Source of the DNA: Ochrobactrum teleogrylli
GTDB taxonomy: Bacteria; Pseudomonadota; Alphaproteobacteria; Rhizobiales; Rhizobiaceae
Direction of reading: 5' to 3'
Assembly (NCBI RefSeq): GCF_006376685.1
Contig: NZ_VEWL01000009.1
Span: forward strand, 1 to 64,000
DNA length: 64,000 nucleotides
Both the position numbers and the translations under genes were made by a program. This document shows positions 17,157 to 26,828 of this stretch, one piece after another. Every line of letters starts with the position of its first letter. Position 1 is the stretch's first letter. The notes under the pieces were generated by a model. That model did no database searches. It was not told the origin of the DNA and worked only from the letters and a program-made list of their open reading frames with translations.

Positions 17157-18461
17157 ATGACCAGACTTCTCATCCGTGGCCGCGTGCTGACCTTTCGCGA
17201 TGAGCCGCAAAGTCTCGATGACAGCGCTTCCTATCGCTATATCGAAGATGGCGCCATTTTGGTCGAAGACGGACGCATTGTGCGCCTTGGGGAGTATGCG
17301 CAAGTTAGCGCGGAAGCGGGCAGCGATGTGAAGCTGGCCGATCATCGTCCGCATCTGATCCTGCCGGGCTTCATCGATACGCATATCCATTATCCGCAGA
17401 CCCAGGTGGTCGCGTCCTATGCCGCCAATCTTCTGGAATGGCTCAATACCTATACATTCGTGGCCGAACAAAAATTCGCCGATGAGCAGCACGCGGAATT
17501 CATCGCCGAGCGTTTTCTGGACGAGCTGATCCGCCATGGCACCACCACCGCTGTCGCTTATTGCTCGGTGCATCCGCAAAGCGTCGACGCCTATTTCCGC
17601 GCTTCGCAGCATCGCAACATGCGTATGCTGGGCGGCAAGGTGATGATGGATCGCAATGCGCCGCCCGCCTTGTGTGATACGGCGCAATCCGGCTACGACG
17701 ACAGCAAGGCGCTGATTGCCCGCTGGCACGGCAAGGACCGGCTCGACTATGTGATCACGCCACGCTTCGCCATTACCTCGACCCCGGAACAGCTCGAAGC
17801 CAGTCAGGCGCTGGCCCGCGAACATCCCGAATGCTTCATACAGACACATCTGTCGGAGAACCACGACGAGATCGAATTCACCAAGTCGCTTTACCCGGAT
17901 GCGCCGGATTATCTCGGCATTTACGAGCATTACGGCCTTTTGGGAAACAAGACGCTGCTTGGCCATTCCATCCATCTGGAAGAGCGCGAAGTGGGCGTGA
18001 TGGCGGAAACCGGCTCGGTGGCGGTGTTCTGCCCGACCTCGAACCTGTTTCTCGGTTCCGGCCTGTTCGACCGTGATCGCCTGAAGGCGTCGGGCGTGCG
18101 CATGGCTGTGGCAACCGATGTCGGCGGCGGCACCAGCTTTTCCATGCTGCGCACCATGGACGAGGGCTACAAGATCTTGCAGCTGCGCGAACAGCGCCTG
18201 AACCCGTTCCAGTCCTTCTACATGATGACGCTTGGCAATGCTCGGGCGCTGTCGATGGAAGACAAGATCGGCACGCTGGAGGAAGGCACCGAAGCCGATA
18301 TCGTGGTGCTTGATTCAGCCGCCACATCGCCGATGCGTCTGCGCATGGCGGCAGGCGCAACGCTGGAACAGGAGCTGTTCCTGCTGCAAACGGTCGGCGA
18401 CGACCGCGCCATTGTCGAGACCTATGTGGCGGGGAAGCCGCTCAAGGCGGAACTCGCCTGA
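17157..18461 (+). CDS. guaD: Guanine deaminase
   Basis: A 434-aa amidohydrolase that deaminates guanine to xanthine, feeding XdhAB. It shows the metal-binding GFIDTHIHYPQTQ near residue 75, YCSVHPQS, QTHLSENHDEI and LGHSIHLEERE, then ATDVGGGTSFSMLRTMDEGYK with the conserved Asp, in the order expected for the family. Length is typical. Its ATG lies 2 bases after the puuD stop, so translation is likely coupled. A terminator follows at 18485. Confidence 0.94.
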   Translation: MTRLLIRGRVLTFRDEPQSLDDSASYRYIEDGAILVEDGRIVRLGEYAQVSAEAGSDVKLADHRPHLILPGFIDTHIHYPQTQVVASYAANLLEWLNTYTFVAEQKFADEQHAEFIAERFLDELIRHGTTTAVAYCSVHPQSVDAYFRASQHRNMRMLGGKVMMDRNAPPALCDTAQSGYDDSKALIARWHGKDRLDYVITPRFAITSTPEQLEASQALAREHPECFIQTHLSENHDEIEFTKSLYPDAPDYLGIYEHYGLLGNKTLLGHSIHLEEREVGVMAETGSVAVFCPTSNLFLGSGLFDRDRLKASGVRMAVATDVGGGTSFSMLRTMDEGYKILQLREQRLNPFQSFYMMTLGNARALSMEDKIGTLEEGTEADIVVLDSAATSPMRLRMAAGATLEQELFLLQTVGDDRAIVETYVAGKPLKAELA

Positions 18462-18484
18462 TCTACCAATCCTTGGAGGAGGAT

Positions 18485-18524
18485 GGCCCGCGGCGGAGCG
18501 ATCTGCTGCGGGCCCTTTTGTTTT
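18485..18524 (+). terminator. Rho-independent terminator after guaD
   Basis: An 11-bp GC-rich stem, 18485-18495 with 18504-18514 (two G-U pairs), followed by cttttgtttt. It ends the puuD-guaD transcript and also faces the 3' end of the convergent iclR gene. Confidence 0.85.
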
Positions 18525-19341
18525 AAAGCTCTTCCGGCCGCTTGCCGCCAATGGCGCGGGTCAGCTGATCGGCGGTCGCGCGGATGAGTGGCCCCAGCTC
18601 TTCGAGCTTCTTCTTGGGCAGGCGCACGGCGGGACCAGAGATGGAAATGCCCGCAATCCCCTCGCCATATTCGTTGAAAATCGGGGCGGCGATGCAGCAC
18701 ATGCCGAGCGTGTGTTCCTCGTCATCGATGGACCAGGCGCGCATGCGTGTCGCCTGAATGTCTTTCAAAAGCGCGGGCAGGTTGTCGAGCGTGCGCTGGG
18801 TGAAGTGCTCCAGCGCTTTTCCTGAAAGCGCGCGGGCGATTTCGCCATCCGACCAGGTCGACAGAATTGCTTTGCCGATGCCCGATGCGTGGATCGGTCC
18901 GCGCCGTCCGGGACGAAAGAAGGCCCGCATCGGCGCATGGCTTTCAATCTGCGAGATGAACACCACATCGCCGTCGTCCTCGACGCCGATATTCGCGGTC
19001 TCGCCGCTCGTCTCCATGAGTTGCTTCAGATAGGGGCGCGCCAGCGTGCCCAGCTTGCGGAAGCGGCGAAAGGCATTGCCGATTTCAAACGCCTTGACAC
19101 CGATGGTCCAGTCGCCGCTTTCCAGATCGTGCGAAACCATGCCGTGATTGGCAAGCGAGGATAACAGCCGGTGCACGGTGGAAGGTGCCATGCCGCTCGC
19201 ATCGGCGAGATCGGTCAGGGTTGAGCCATCATTCTCGGCGATCAGCGCCAGAAGTTTCAGGCTGCGGTCCAGAACCTGCACGGACGAGGGCGCTGCATTA
19301 TCCGCCGCCTTGCGGCCCCGCTTTGCCTTGGCCTGTTCCAT
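18523..19341 (-). CDS. IclR-family transcriptional regulator
   Basis: A 272-aa IclR-type regulator. After a basic, disordered start (EQAKAKRGRKAAD) a winged helix-turn-helix covers about residues 22-85 (VQVLDRSLKLLALIAE, then ASGMAPSTVHRLLSSLANHGMV), followed by the effector-binding GAF-like domain (HASGIGKAILS, then GMCCIAAPIFNEYGEGIAGISISGP). ATG 19341 has GGAGG 7 bases upstream; the longer open frame to 19959 runs antisense into gcl and is rejected. It is divergent from gcl, hence a likely regulator of the gcl-hyi-glxR-glycerate kinase operon, as AllR is in E. coli, where glyoxylate is the effector. Confidence 0.88.
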   Translation of the reverse strand: MEQAKAKRGRKAADNAAPSSVQVLDRSLKLLALIAENDGSTLTDLADASGMAPSTVHRLLSSLANHGMVSHDLESGDWTIGVKAFEIGNAFRRFRKLGTLARPYLKQLMETSGETANIGVEDDGDVVFISQIESHAPMRAFFRPGRRGPIHASGIGKAILSTWSDGEIARALSGKALEHFTQRTLDNLPALLKDIQATRMRAWSIDDEEHTLGMCCIAAPIFNEYGEGIAGISISGPAVRLPKKKLEELGPLIRATADQLTRAIGGKRPEEL

Positions 19342-19435
19342 CTGCCCGCCTCCGATTCTGCTGTGATCATTCACTATCCTATTGCTGCACCGGCGAAAAG
19401 GGCCGCCGATTATCTCCATTCCGTTGAAAATCTTT

Positions 19436-19490
19436 ATTTCCATATAATGGTATGCATTTCCATTTTTTGAAAATAGGATTTGTAAATGGA
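19436..19490. promoter_or_regulatory. Candidate IclR-type operator upstream of gcl
   Basis: Two direct copies of ATTTCCAT (19436-19443 and 19456-19463) lie exactly 20 bases apart, two helical turns, and an inverted ATGGA stands at 19486-19490. IclR-family sites often contain TTTCC/GGAAA half-sites, so this is a plausible binding region for the divergent regulator. Unproven. Confidence 0.45.
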
Positions 19491-19515
19491 GAATAATTCC
19501 ATAGGAGGATTGGCC

Positions 19516-21300
19516 ATGGCCAGAATGCGTGCAGTCGATGCAGCCGTGCTTGTGCTGGAGAGGGAAGGGATTAGTTGCGCTTTCGGCGTGCCGGGCGCGG
19601 CTATCAATCCATTTTATTCGGCGATGAAAGCGCGCGGTTCGATCCGCCATATCCTGGCGCGTCACGTCGAGGGCGCTTCGCATATGGCCGAAGGCTATAC
19701 GCGGGCAAAGCATGGCAATATCGGCCTGTGCATCGGCACCTCCGGCCCGGCGGGCACGGATATGATCACCGGCCTTTATTCCGCTTCCGCCGATTCCATT
19801 CCCATCCTCTGCGTCACAGGGCAAGCCCCCCGCGCCCGGCTCGACAAGGAGGACTTTCAGGCAGTCGATATCGCCAAGATCGCGGCCCCGGTCACCAAAT
19901 GGGCGGTCACGGTCATGGAGCCTGCACTGGTGCCTTTTGTTTTTCAGAAGGCGTTTCATGTCATGCGGTCAGGCCGTCCCGGTCCGGTGCTGATCGATCT
20001 GCCGATTGATGTGCAGATGGCCGAAATAGAGTTCGACATCGACACCTATCAGCCGATGGAAGCCTATAAGCCAGCGGCCACGCGGGCGCAGGCCGAAAAG
20101 GCGATTGCCATGCTGAACGCGGCAGAACGTCCGCTGATCGTTGCTGGCGGCGGCATCATCAATGCCGATGCATCGGATTTGCTGGTCGAATTCGCCGAGA
20201 TCACCGGCATTCCGGTCATCCCGACCCTGATGGGCTGGGGCGTCATCCCGGACGATCACCGTCTGATGGCGGGCATGTGCGGCCTCCAGACCTCGCATCG
20301 CTACGGCAATGCCAATCTGCTGGCCTCCGATGCGGTCATCGGCATCGGCAATCGCTGGGCCAACCGCCACACCGGCAATGTCGATACCTATAAGAAGGAT
20401 CGCACCTTCATCCATGTCGATATCGAGCCGACGCAGATCGGGCGCGTCTTTGCGCCGGATTTCGGCATCGTGTCCGATGCGGGCAAGGCGCTGAAGCAGT
20501 TGCTCGACGTTGCGACCGAATGGAAGGCGGCAGGCAGGCTGCGCGACTGGTCCGGCTGGGCCAAGGAATGCGAGGGCCGCAAGCGCACCATGCTGCGCAA
20601 GACGCATTTCGACCAGACGCCGCTGAAACCCCAGCGGGTCTATGAGGAGATGAACAAGGCTTTCGGGCGTGACACCTGCTATGTCACCACCATAGGCCTC
20701 AGCCAGATCGCGGGCGCGCAGTTCCTGCATGTCTACCGCCCGCGCAACTGGATCAATTGCGGTCAGGCCGGTCCGCTCGGCTGGACCCTGCCTGCGGCTT
20801 TGGGCGTCCGCGCCACCGATCCCGACCGGCCTATCGTGGCGCTGTCGGGCGACTATGACTTCCAGTTCATGATCGAGGAACTGGCGGTCGGCGCGCAGCA
20901 CAAACTGCCCTACATCCATGTCGTCGTGAACAATTCCTATCTCGGCCTGATCCGTCAGGCGCAGCGCGGCTTCAATATGGATTTCGAAGTCAGCCTTGCC
21001 TTCGACAACATCAACGCGTCCGGCGATGCGGAAAAGGGCTATGGCGTCGACCATGTGGCGGTTGCCGAAGGTCTCGGCTGCAAGGCAATCCGGGTGCGCA
21101 GTCCCAACCAGTTTGCGGAAAGTTTCGAACAGGCCAAGGCCTTGATGCAGGAGCATCAGGTGCCGGTCGTGATGGAATTCATTCTGGAACGCGTCACCAA
21201 TATTTCCATGGGAGCCGACATCGATCAGGTGGTCGAATTCGAGGAACTTGCCGAACGCGGCGAGGATGCGCCGACAGCCATCGCGGCATTATTGGATTAA
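19516..21300 (+). CDS. gcl: Glyoxylate carboligase (tartronate-semialdehyde synthase)
   Basis: A 594-aa thiamin-diphosphate enzyme that condenses two glyoxylates to tartronate semialdehyde and CO2. It starts [10 protein letters not shown] like E. coli Gcl. Val51 in RHVEGASH takes the place of the Glu found in nearly all other ThDP enzymes, a peculiarity of this family. The ThDP-binding segment GDYDFQF and the pyruvate-oxidase-like FAD fold region ([26 protein letters not shown]) are visible. ATG 19516 is chosen because AGGAGG lies 7 bases upstream; the frame is open from 19486. It heads the operon gcl-hyi-glxR-glycerate kinase. Confidence 0.96.
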   Translation: MARMRAVDAAVLVLEREGISCAFGVPGAAINPFYSAMKARGSIRHILARHVEGASHMAEGYTRAKHGNIGLCIGTSGPAGTDMITGLYSASADSIPILCVTGQAPRARLDKEDFQAVDIAKIAAPVTKWAVTVMEPALVPFVFQKAFHVMRSGRPGPVLIDLPIDVQMAEIEFDIDTYQPMEAYKPAATRAQAEKAIAMLNAAERPLIVAGGGIINADASDLLVEFAEITGIPVIPTLMGWGVIPDDHRLMAGMCGLQTSHRYGNANLLASDAVIGIGNRWANRHTGNVDTYKKDRTFIHVDIEPTQIGRVFAPDFGIVSDAGKALKQLLDVATEWKAAGRLRDWSGWAKECEGRKRTMLRKTHFDQTPLKPQRVYEEMNKAFGRDTCYVTTIGLSQIAGAQFLHVYRPRNWINCGQAGPLGWTLPAALGVRATDPDRPIVALSGDYDFQFMIEELAVGAQHKLPYIHVVVNNSYLGLIRQAQRGFNMDFEVSLAFDNINASGDAEKGYGVDHVAVAEGLGCKAIRVRSPNQFAESFEQAKALMQEHQVPVVMEFILERVTNISMGADIDQVVEFEELAERGEDAPTAIAALLD

Positions 21301-21317
21301 TCTCGGAGGAGGCAGAA

Positions 21318-22112
21318 ATGCCAAGATTTGCAGCCAATCTTACCATGCTTTTCACCGAAGCGCCGTTCATGGATCGCTTCGCGCTGGCCGCCAAGGCGGG
21401 GTTCACAGGTGTCGAATATCTGTTCCCCTACGAGTTCAACCGGCATGAGCTGAAAGCAGCGCTGACCCGCCACAATCTGGCGCAGGTGCTGCACAATCTG
21501 CCCGCCGGCAACTGGGCAGGCGGCGAGCGCGGTATCGCCGTCTTGCCAGATCGTGTGGATGAGTTCCGGCGCGGCGTGGCGGATGCCATCGATTACGCCA
21601 CGACGCTCAACTGCTCGCAGGTCAACTGCCTTGCCGGGATCGCGCCGCAGGGCATCGATCCGGACGCGCTGCGGGCCACCTTTGTCGGCAATCTGCGGCT
21701 GGCGGCGAAGGAACTGGGAAAGCACGGCATCCGCCTGCTGATCGAGCCGATCAACCATTACGACATTCCCGGTTTCTATCTGAACACTGTGGAACAGGCG
21801 GTTTCGATCATCGACGAGGTAGGCAGCAACAACCTGTTCATTCAGTACGACCTTTATCACCAGCAGCGCACGCGCGGCGAACTCGTCGCGACCTATGAGC
21901 GCTACAAGCCGCTGATCGCGCATGTGCAGCTTGCCGACAATCCGGGGCGCAACGAGCCCGGCACCGGCGAGATCCATTATCCGAACGTCTTCGAAGCGCT
22001 GAAGGCGGCTGGCTACAAGGGCTGGATCGGCTGCGAATACAAGCCGAAGACCACCACCGAAGACGGTCTCGGTTGGTTCCAACAATACGATGCCGAGCGT
22101 CTCAGCGCATAA
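21318..22112 (+). CDS. hyi: Hydroxypyruvate isomerase
   Basis: A 264-aa TIM-barrel isomerase of the Hyi family, interconverting hydroxypyruvate and tartronate semialdehyde. Typical segments are MPRFAANLTMLFTE at the start, HNLPAGNWAGGERGIA, LLIEPINHYDIPGFYLN (with metal-ligand Glu) and GEIHYPNVFEAL, GCEYKP near the end. It lies 17 bases after gcl with GGAGG before the ATG, in the standard gcl-hyi-glxR order. Cytosolic. Confidence 0.95.
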   Translation: MPRFAANLTMLFTEAPFMDRFALAAKAGFTGVEYLFPYEFNRHELKAALTRHNLAQVLHNLPAGNWAGGERGIAVLPDRVDEFRRGVADAIDYATTLNCSQVNCLAGIAPQGIDPDALRATFVGNLRLAAKELGKHGIRLLIEPINHYDIPGFYLNTVEQAVSIIDEVGSNNLFIQYDLYHQQRTRGELVATYERYKPLIAHVQLADNPGRNEPGTGEIHYPNVFEALKAAGYKGWIGCEYKPKTTTEDGLGWFQQYDAERLSA

Positions 22113-22131
22113 CTGCATAGGGAGATAGAGA

Positions 22132-23016
22132 ATGGCCAAGATCGGCTTTATCGGACTGGGGATCATGGGCAAGCCGATGGCGCAGCATTTGCAAAATGCA
22201 GACCACCAGCTTTTCACCTCGAAGCATAGCCAGCCGCCGCACAAGGACCTGCTGGATGCGGGGTTGACGGTTCTCGATACGCCCAAGGCGGTGGCTGCGG
22301 AATGCGAGACGACCATACTCATGCTGCCGGATACGCCGCAGGTGGCCGAAGTCCTTTTCGGGGAAAACGGCGCGGCGGAAGGTCTGGGCAAGGGCAAGAC
22401 GCTGATCGACATGAGTTCGATTTCGCCCATCGAGACCAAGGAATTTGCGAAAAAAGTCCGCGCCACGGGTGCGGAATATATCGATGCGCCGGTTTCGGGC
22501 GGCGAGGTGGGCGCGAAGAACGCCAGCCTCTCCATCATGGCGGGCGGCGCGCAGGCAAGCTTTGATGCGGCGCTGCCGCTTCTCAAGCTCATGGGCAAGA
22601 ACATCACGCTGGTCGGCGATTGTGGCGATGGCCAGACCACCAAGGTCGCCAATCAGATCATCGTGGCGCTCAACATCGAAGCGGTCGCCGAAGCGCTGGT
22701 CTTTGCATCGAAGGCCGGCGCCGATCCGGCCAAGGTGCGCGAAGCGCTGATGGGCGGTTTTGCTTCGTCGCGCATTCTCGAAGTGCATGGCGAGCGCATG
22801 ATCAAGCGCACCTTCGATCCTGGTTTCCGCATTGCCTTGCATCAGAAAGACCTCAATCTGGCGCTTCAGGGCGCGAAGGCCTTGGGCGTCTCGCTGCCCA
22901 ACACGGCCATGGCGCAGGAGCTGTTCAATTCCTGCGCGGCGCATGGTGATGACGGGCTCGACCATTCCGGTCTGGTGCGCGCGCTGGAACGGATGGCCAA
23001 TCACGAGGTCGCCTGA
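22132..23016 (+). CDS. glxR: 2-hydroxy-3-oxopropionate (tartronate semialdehyde) reductase
   Basis: A 294-aa beta-hydroxyacid dehydrogenase that reduces tartronate semialdehyde to D-glycerate with NAD(P)H. It has the Rossmann motif GFIGLGIMGKPMA at residues 4-16, the substrate-binding DAPVSGGEVGA near residue 120, and the catalytic-lysine segment GDGQTTKVANQ near 165-175. It lies 19 bases after hyi with a GGAG ribosome site. Confidence 0.95.
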   Translation: MAKIGFIGLGIMGKPMAQHLQNADHQLFTSKHSQPPHKDLLDAGLTVLDTPKAVAAECETTILMLPDTPQVAEVLFGENGAAEGLGKGKTLIDMSSISPIETKEFAKKVRATGAEYIDAPVSGGEVGAKNASLSIMAGGAQASFDAALPLLKLMGKNITLVGDCGDGQTTKVANQIIVALNIEAVAEALVFASKAGADPAKVREALMGGFASSRILEVHGERMIKRTFDPGFRIALHQKDLNLALQGAKALGVSLPNTAMAQELFNSCAAHGDDGLDHSGLVRALERMANHEVA

Positions 23017-23150
23017 GCTTCGGGCATGACCTTTTCTCTGGAGGGGAGAAGGTGGAGCTGGCCGCTTTGGAGGAGGTGGCCGGCTCCATTGATTTTATGT
23101 GCGCGGCACGAAATAGTGCTGCCAAACCAATAATCAAAATCGGGAATCTC

Positions 23151-24434
23151 ATGACTGCCCCAAGCGCCATCACCGATCCGAAGAAGTTTTTGACCAGCCT
23201 TTTCGATGCGGCTGTTGCCGCAGCCGATCCGGAACTGGTGATACGGGCAAACCTGCCCGCGAAGCCCAAGGGCCGCACGATCGTCATCGGCGCGGGCAAA
23301 GGTTCCGCGCAGATGGCGGCGGCTTTCGAAAGGGCGTGGGACGGCCCGATTGAGGGTCTTGTGGTGACACGCTATGGCTATGACACGCCCTGCGAACGCA
23401 TCGAGATTATCGAGGCGGCGCATCCGGTTCCAGATGATGCCGGGCTTGTGGCATCCAAGCGCCTGTTCGAAGCCGTATCGGGCCTCACGGAAGACGATCT
23501 CGTGGTGGCGCTGATATCAGGCGGCGGCTCGGCACTGCTGCCATCACCGCCGGAAGGGCTGACGCTGCAAGACGAAATTGCCGTCAACAAGGCCTTGCTG
23601 GCGTCGGGCGCGCCGATCTCGGCCATGAATGCCGTGCGCAAGCATCTTTCGACCATCAAGGGCGGACGCCTTGCCGCCGCCGCCCATCCAGCCAAAGTTT
23701 TCTCGCTGGTGGTCTCGGATATTCCGGGCGACAATCCGGCCTTCGTGGCTTCCGGCCCGACTGTGCCGGACCAAACCAGCCGCGACGATGCGCTGAAGAT
23801 AATCGAACGCTACCGGCTCGACTTGCCGGAGGCTGCGCTCAAGCATATTCGCGGCGAAGGGGCGTATGCGCCAAAGCCGGACGACGCGGTTTTCGCGCAA
23901 AACGAAGTGCGGGTGATTGCATCTGCCGCCGTATCGCTGGAAGCGGCAGCGAAAGAGGCTGCCCGCCACGGTGTTGAAGCGGTGATCCTGTCGGACGCCA
24001 TGGAAGGGGAAGCGCGCGAGGTGGCGCATGTCCATGCGGCAATTGCGCGGGAGGTGGCCGAACGCGACCGCCCGTTCAAGAAACCGGTGGTCATTCTGTC
24101 CGGGGGCGAAACCACCGTCACCATTCGCGGCAAGGGTGGCAAGGGTGGGCGCAACAGCGAATTCCTGCTGTCCTTCGCGCTCGATATCGACGGCTATGGC
24201 AATATCCATGCGCTGGCCGCTGACACGGATGGCATTGACGGTTCGGAGGACAATGCGGGTGCTTTCGCCGATGGCAGCACGGTGTCGCGTCTGCAAAAGG
24301 CGGGCGAGGATGGTGCGGCGCGCCTCAACAACAACGATGCCTGGACGGCGTTTGACGCCATCGGCGATCTGTTCATACCGGGTCCGACCGGCACGAATGT
24401 CAACGATCTGCGCGCGATTCTTGTGACGGCCTAG
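23151..24434 (+). CDS. ttuD: Glycerate 2-kinase (MOFRL family)
   Basis: A 427-aa class II glycerate kinase of the GckA/TtuD/MOFRL type, which phosphorylates D-glycerate, usually to 2-phosphoglycerate, completing the glyoxylate route into glycolysis. Seen are IVIGAGKGSAQMAAAFE near residue 42, ALISGGGSALLPSPPEG, NAVRKHLSTIKGGRLA and VILSGGETTVTIRGKGGKGGRNSEF. ATG 23151 is used; the frame is open from 23052 but that part is unlike the family. The gap to glxR is 134 bases, so it may have extra control. Its last 35 bases overlap the convergent ccoS gene. The alternative symbol glxK is also in use. Confidence 0.9.
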   Translation: MTAPSAITDPKKFLTSLFDAAVAAADPELVIRANLPAKPKGRTIVIGAGKGSAQMAAAFERAWDGPIEGLVVTRYGYDTPCERIEIIEAAHPVPDDAGLVASKRLFEAVSGLTEDDLVVALISGGGSALLPSPPEGLTLQDEIAVNKALLASGAPISAMNAVRKHLSTIKGGRLAAAAHPAKVFSLVVSDIPGDNPAFVASGPTVPDQTSRDDALKIIERYRLDLPEAALKHIRGEGAYAPKPDDAVFAQNEVRVIASAAVSLEAAAKEAARHGVEAVILSDAMEGEAREVAHVHAAIAREVAERDRPFKKPVVILSGGETTVTIRGKGGKGGRNSEFLLSFALDIDGYGNIHALAADTDGIDGSEDNAGAFADGSTVSRLQKAGEDGAARLNNNDAWTAFDAIGDLFIPGPTGTNVNDLRAILVTA

Positions 24435-24573
24435 CGTCGTCGTCTAAGAGAATACGACTAGCCGCGCCATCAAGATCCTCATACTGGCCGTTTTTCAGCG
24501 ACCAGAGAAAGGCGGCAAGCCCCACCGCACCCATAAGCAGCGCAACGGGAATGAGAAAGAGAAGCCCGCTCAT
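24400..24573 (-). CDS. ccoS: Cytochrome cbb3 oxidase maturation protein CcoS/FixS
   Basis: A 57-aa protein. It starts MSGLLFLIPVALLMGAVGLA with one membrane helix followed by FLWSLKNGQYEDLDGAA, which is the CcoS signature. It is needed, with CcoI, for heme/copper assembly of cbb3 oxidase. ATG 24573 overlaps the ccoI stop by four bases (ATGA). The gene continues 35 bases into the opposite strand of the glycerate kinase gene. It is the last gene of ccoNOQPGHIS. Confidence 0.9.
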   Translation of the reverse strand: MSGLLFLIPVALLMGAVGLAAFLWSLKNGQYEDLDGAASRILLDDDARPSQESRADR

Positions 24574-26828
24574 TTATGCGCTTCCTTGACCACGGTAACC
24601 GGCGCGGCTCGTGTCTGCGCCTGTTGTTTCTGCTTTCCGGCTTTCAGCCGCAGTGCATTGCTGACGACGACGATGGACGACAGCGACATGGAAAGTGCTG
24701 CCACGAGCGGCGTGACATATCCGAAGATCGCAATCGGCACGGCGATGATATTATAGCCGATGGACAGCGCGAAATTCTGGCTGATCAGCCGGCCAGCCTC
24801 CTTCGAGACGGCGAGGGCCAGCGGCACGGCGGCGAGGCTTGTCCGCAGGAACACGAAGTCGGCGGCATTGCGCCCGATATCGGCTGCAGTTGCAGGCGCC
24901 ATGGAAACATGGGCCGCGACGAGGGCGGGCGCATCGTTGAGACCATCGCCCACCATCAGCACCTTGCGGCCTTCGCCGGAAAGCTCCTGTACAAGCCGGG
25001 ATTTGTCGGCGGGCAGCACTGCGCCGCGATAATCATCGACGCCGAGATAATCCGCGAGTTGTCTGACGGCGGGCAACCGGTCGCCGGAAATAATGGCGAG
25101 CTTCAACCCATCCTTTTTCAGCGCGGCGATGGCAGCGGCTGCGTCTTCGCGCGGGCTGTCCTCGAAACGGAAGGTTTCAACCAGCATACCGTCGATGGAA
25201 AGGCAGGTTTCCGGGCCGTTTGCGGCGGTTGCATCGGCCATGCCGCCCACCCATTCGGATTTGCCGAGACGAAAGAGCTTGCCGTCGATTTCCGCCTCGA
25301 TACCCGAACCGGAAAATTCCTCGATCCGGGTGAAGGCGCTCATCGGGCCCTGACCGGAAAACTGCGCCAACGCCCGCGACAGCGGATGGCGGGAATAGAG
25401 CGACAGTTCGGCGGCGATTTCCAGATAGCGCGCATTGACGCTTTCAACGCCGATCAGTCGCGGCTGGCCGAGCGTGAGCGTGCCGGTCTTGTCGAAAATC
25501 GCCGTGTCGATCTCGGCCATGCGCTCCATGGCGGAGCCGTCCTTGATCATGATGCCGTTCTCGAACAGGCGGCGCGCCGCAACCACCTGCACAATCGGCA
25601 CCGCCAGCGCCAGCGCGCATGGGCAGGTGATGATCAGCGTGCAGATGGCGATATAGATCGAGCGATACCAGTCGCCACCCGTGTAGACCAGCCAGCCTGT
25701 GAATGCGAGGAAGGCAATCGTGTGCACCATCGGCACATAGAGTTCCGAGGCGCGGTCGGCGAGGCGGCGATAATAGGCGCGTCCGCTCTCGGCCACATCC
25801 ATCAGGCGCACCATTTCGGCAAGGAAGGAATCTTTCGCTTCCGCCGTCGCCCGGATGATGAGCGGCGTGGAGAGGTTCAGCGTACCGGCGCGAATATCTG
25901 AACCGGGGCCGACCGGCACCGCATCGCTTTCGCCCGATGCAATGGCGCAATCGAGTTCGGAGCGGCCTTCCTCAATTCTGGCATCCACCGGCACACGCTC
26001 GCCCGCCGCCAGAATGATGCGCATGCCGGGGCGGATTTCATTGACGGGCAGATAGTTCCGCTCGCCATTATCGCCGATCACCACCGCGCCGCGACTGCCA
26101 AGCTGCGCCAGTCCGCGCACGGCGGAGCGGGCGCGGGCGCGCATCATGTAATCCAGCGTGCGACCGATCAGCAGGAAGAACAGAAGCGTCACGGAGGCAT
26201 CGAAATAGGCATGATGACCGTGGTTCATGGTCTCATAGATACTCATCGCAAAAGCGAGCGAAATGGCGAGCGCTATCGGCACATCCATGTTCACTCGCCT
26301 GTTGCGCAGCGCATTCCAAGCGGAAACATAGAAGATACGGCCCGAGAAGATCAGCGTCGGCAGGGCGATGAGGCCAGAGACCCAGTGGAACAGATCGCGG
26401 GTTGCCGCATCCGCGCCCGACCAGACGGCGACGGAAAGCAGCATGACATTGCTGGAGGCAAAAGCCGCAACGCCAAGCGCGATCAGAAGGCGCGTGAAGG
26501 CGGGGTCCTTCTCCTGCGCCATGTCGAAAATATGCGCTTCATAGCCGAGCTTCCGCAGCGGATCGACGACATTGGGCGGCGTTTCGCCGTCCTTCCAGCG
26601 GATCGCGACCCGGCGCGCCGTCAGGTTGACGCGCACATAGGCAACGCCCGCAATCTGGCCCAGCGAATCTTCGATGGTCTTGATGCACAGGCCGCAGTGA
26701 ACGCCCGGCACCGAGAGGTCGAGTTGCCGCAGCCCGTCGCCAAGCGCGCGGCTGGCGAGCTGCATTTCATCCGGAGAAACACGCTGGATGACGGTCGCGA
26801 TCTGTGCATTCTCGACGCAGCAGCTCAT
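24570..26828 (-). CDS. ccoI: Copper-transporting P-type ATPase for cbb3 oxidase
   Basis: A 752-aa P1B-type ATPase (FixI/CcoI) that moves copper across the inner membrane for cbb3 oxidase assembly. Residues 35-100 form a heavy-metal-binding domain with CGLC at 45-48; membrane segments follow. The transport motif CPC (ITCPCALALAVP), the phosphorylation site DKTGTLT and MVGDGLNDAPAL are all present. ATG 26828 overlaps the ccoH stop (ATGA); the frame is open further upstream but inside ccoH. Confidence 0.95.
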   Translation of the reverse strand: MSCCVENAQIATVIQRVSPDEMQLASRALGDGLRQLDLSVPGVHCGLCIKTIEDSLGQIAGVAYVRVNLTARRVAIRWKDGETPPNVVDPLRKLGYEAHIFDMAQEKDPAFTRLLIALGVAAFASSNVMLLSVAVWSGADAATRDLFHWVSGLIALPTLIFSGRIFYVSAWNALRNRRVNMDVPIALAISLAFAMSIYETMNHGHHAYFDASVTLLFFLLIGRTLDYMMRARARSAVRGLAQLGSRGAVVIGDNGERNYLPVNEIRPGMRIILAAGERVPVDARIEEGRSELDCAIASGESDAVPVGPGSDIRAGTLNLSTPLIIRATAEAKDSFLAEMVRLMDVAESGRAYYRRLADRASELYVPMVHTIAFLAFTGWLVYTGGDWYRSIYIAICTLIITCPCALALAVPIVQVVAARRLFENGIMIKDGSAMERMAEIDTAIFDKTGTLTLGQPRLIGVESVNARYLEIAAELSLYSRHPLSRALAQFSGQGPMSAFTRIEEFSGSGIEAEIDGKLFRLGKSEWVGGMADATAANGPETCLSIDGMLVETFRFEDSPREDAAAAIAALKKDGLKLAIISGDRLPAVRQLADYLGVDDYRGAVLPADKSRLVQELSGEGRKVLMVGDGLNDAPALVAAHVSMAPATAADIGRNAADFVFLRTSLAAVPLALAVSKEAGRLISQNFALSIGYNIIAVPIAIFGYVTPLVAALSMSLSSIVVVSNALRLKAGKQKQQAQTRAAPVTVVKEAHK

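Noticed and set aside
19342-19959. 5' extension of the iclR gene
   Set aside because: It runs antisense into gcl and lacks a ribosome site; ATG 19341 has one and fits the family.
24435-24569. Empty gap between glycerate kinase and ccoI
   Set aside because: On reading the minus strand it is filled by ccoS, a 57-residue gene.
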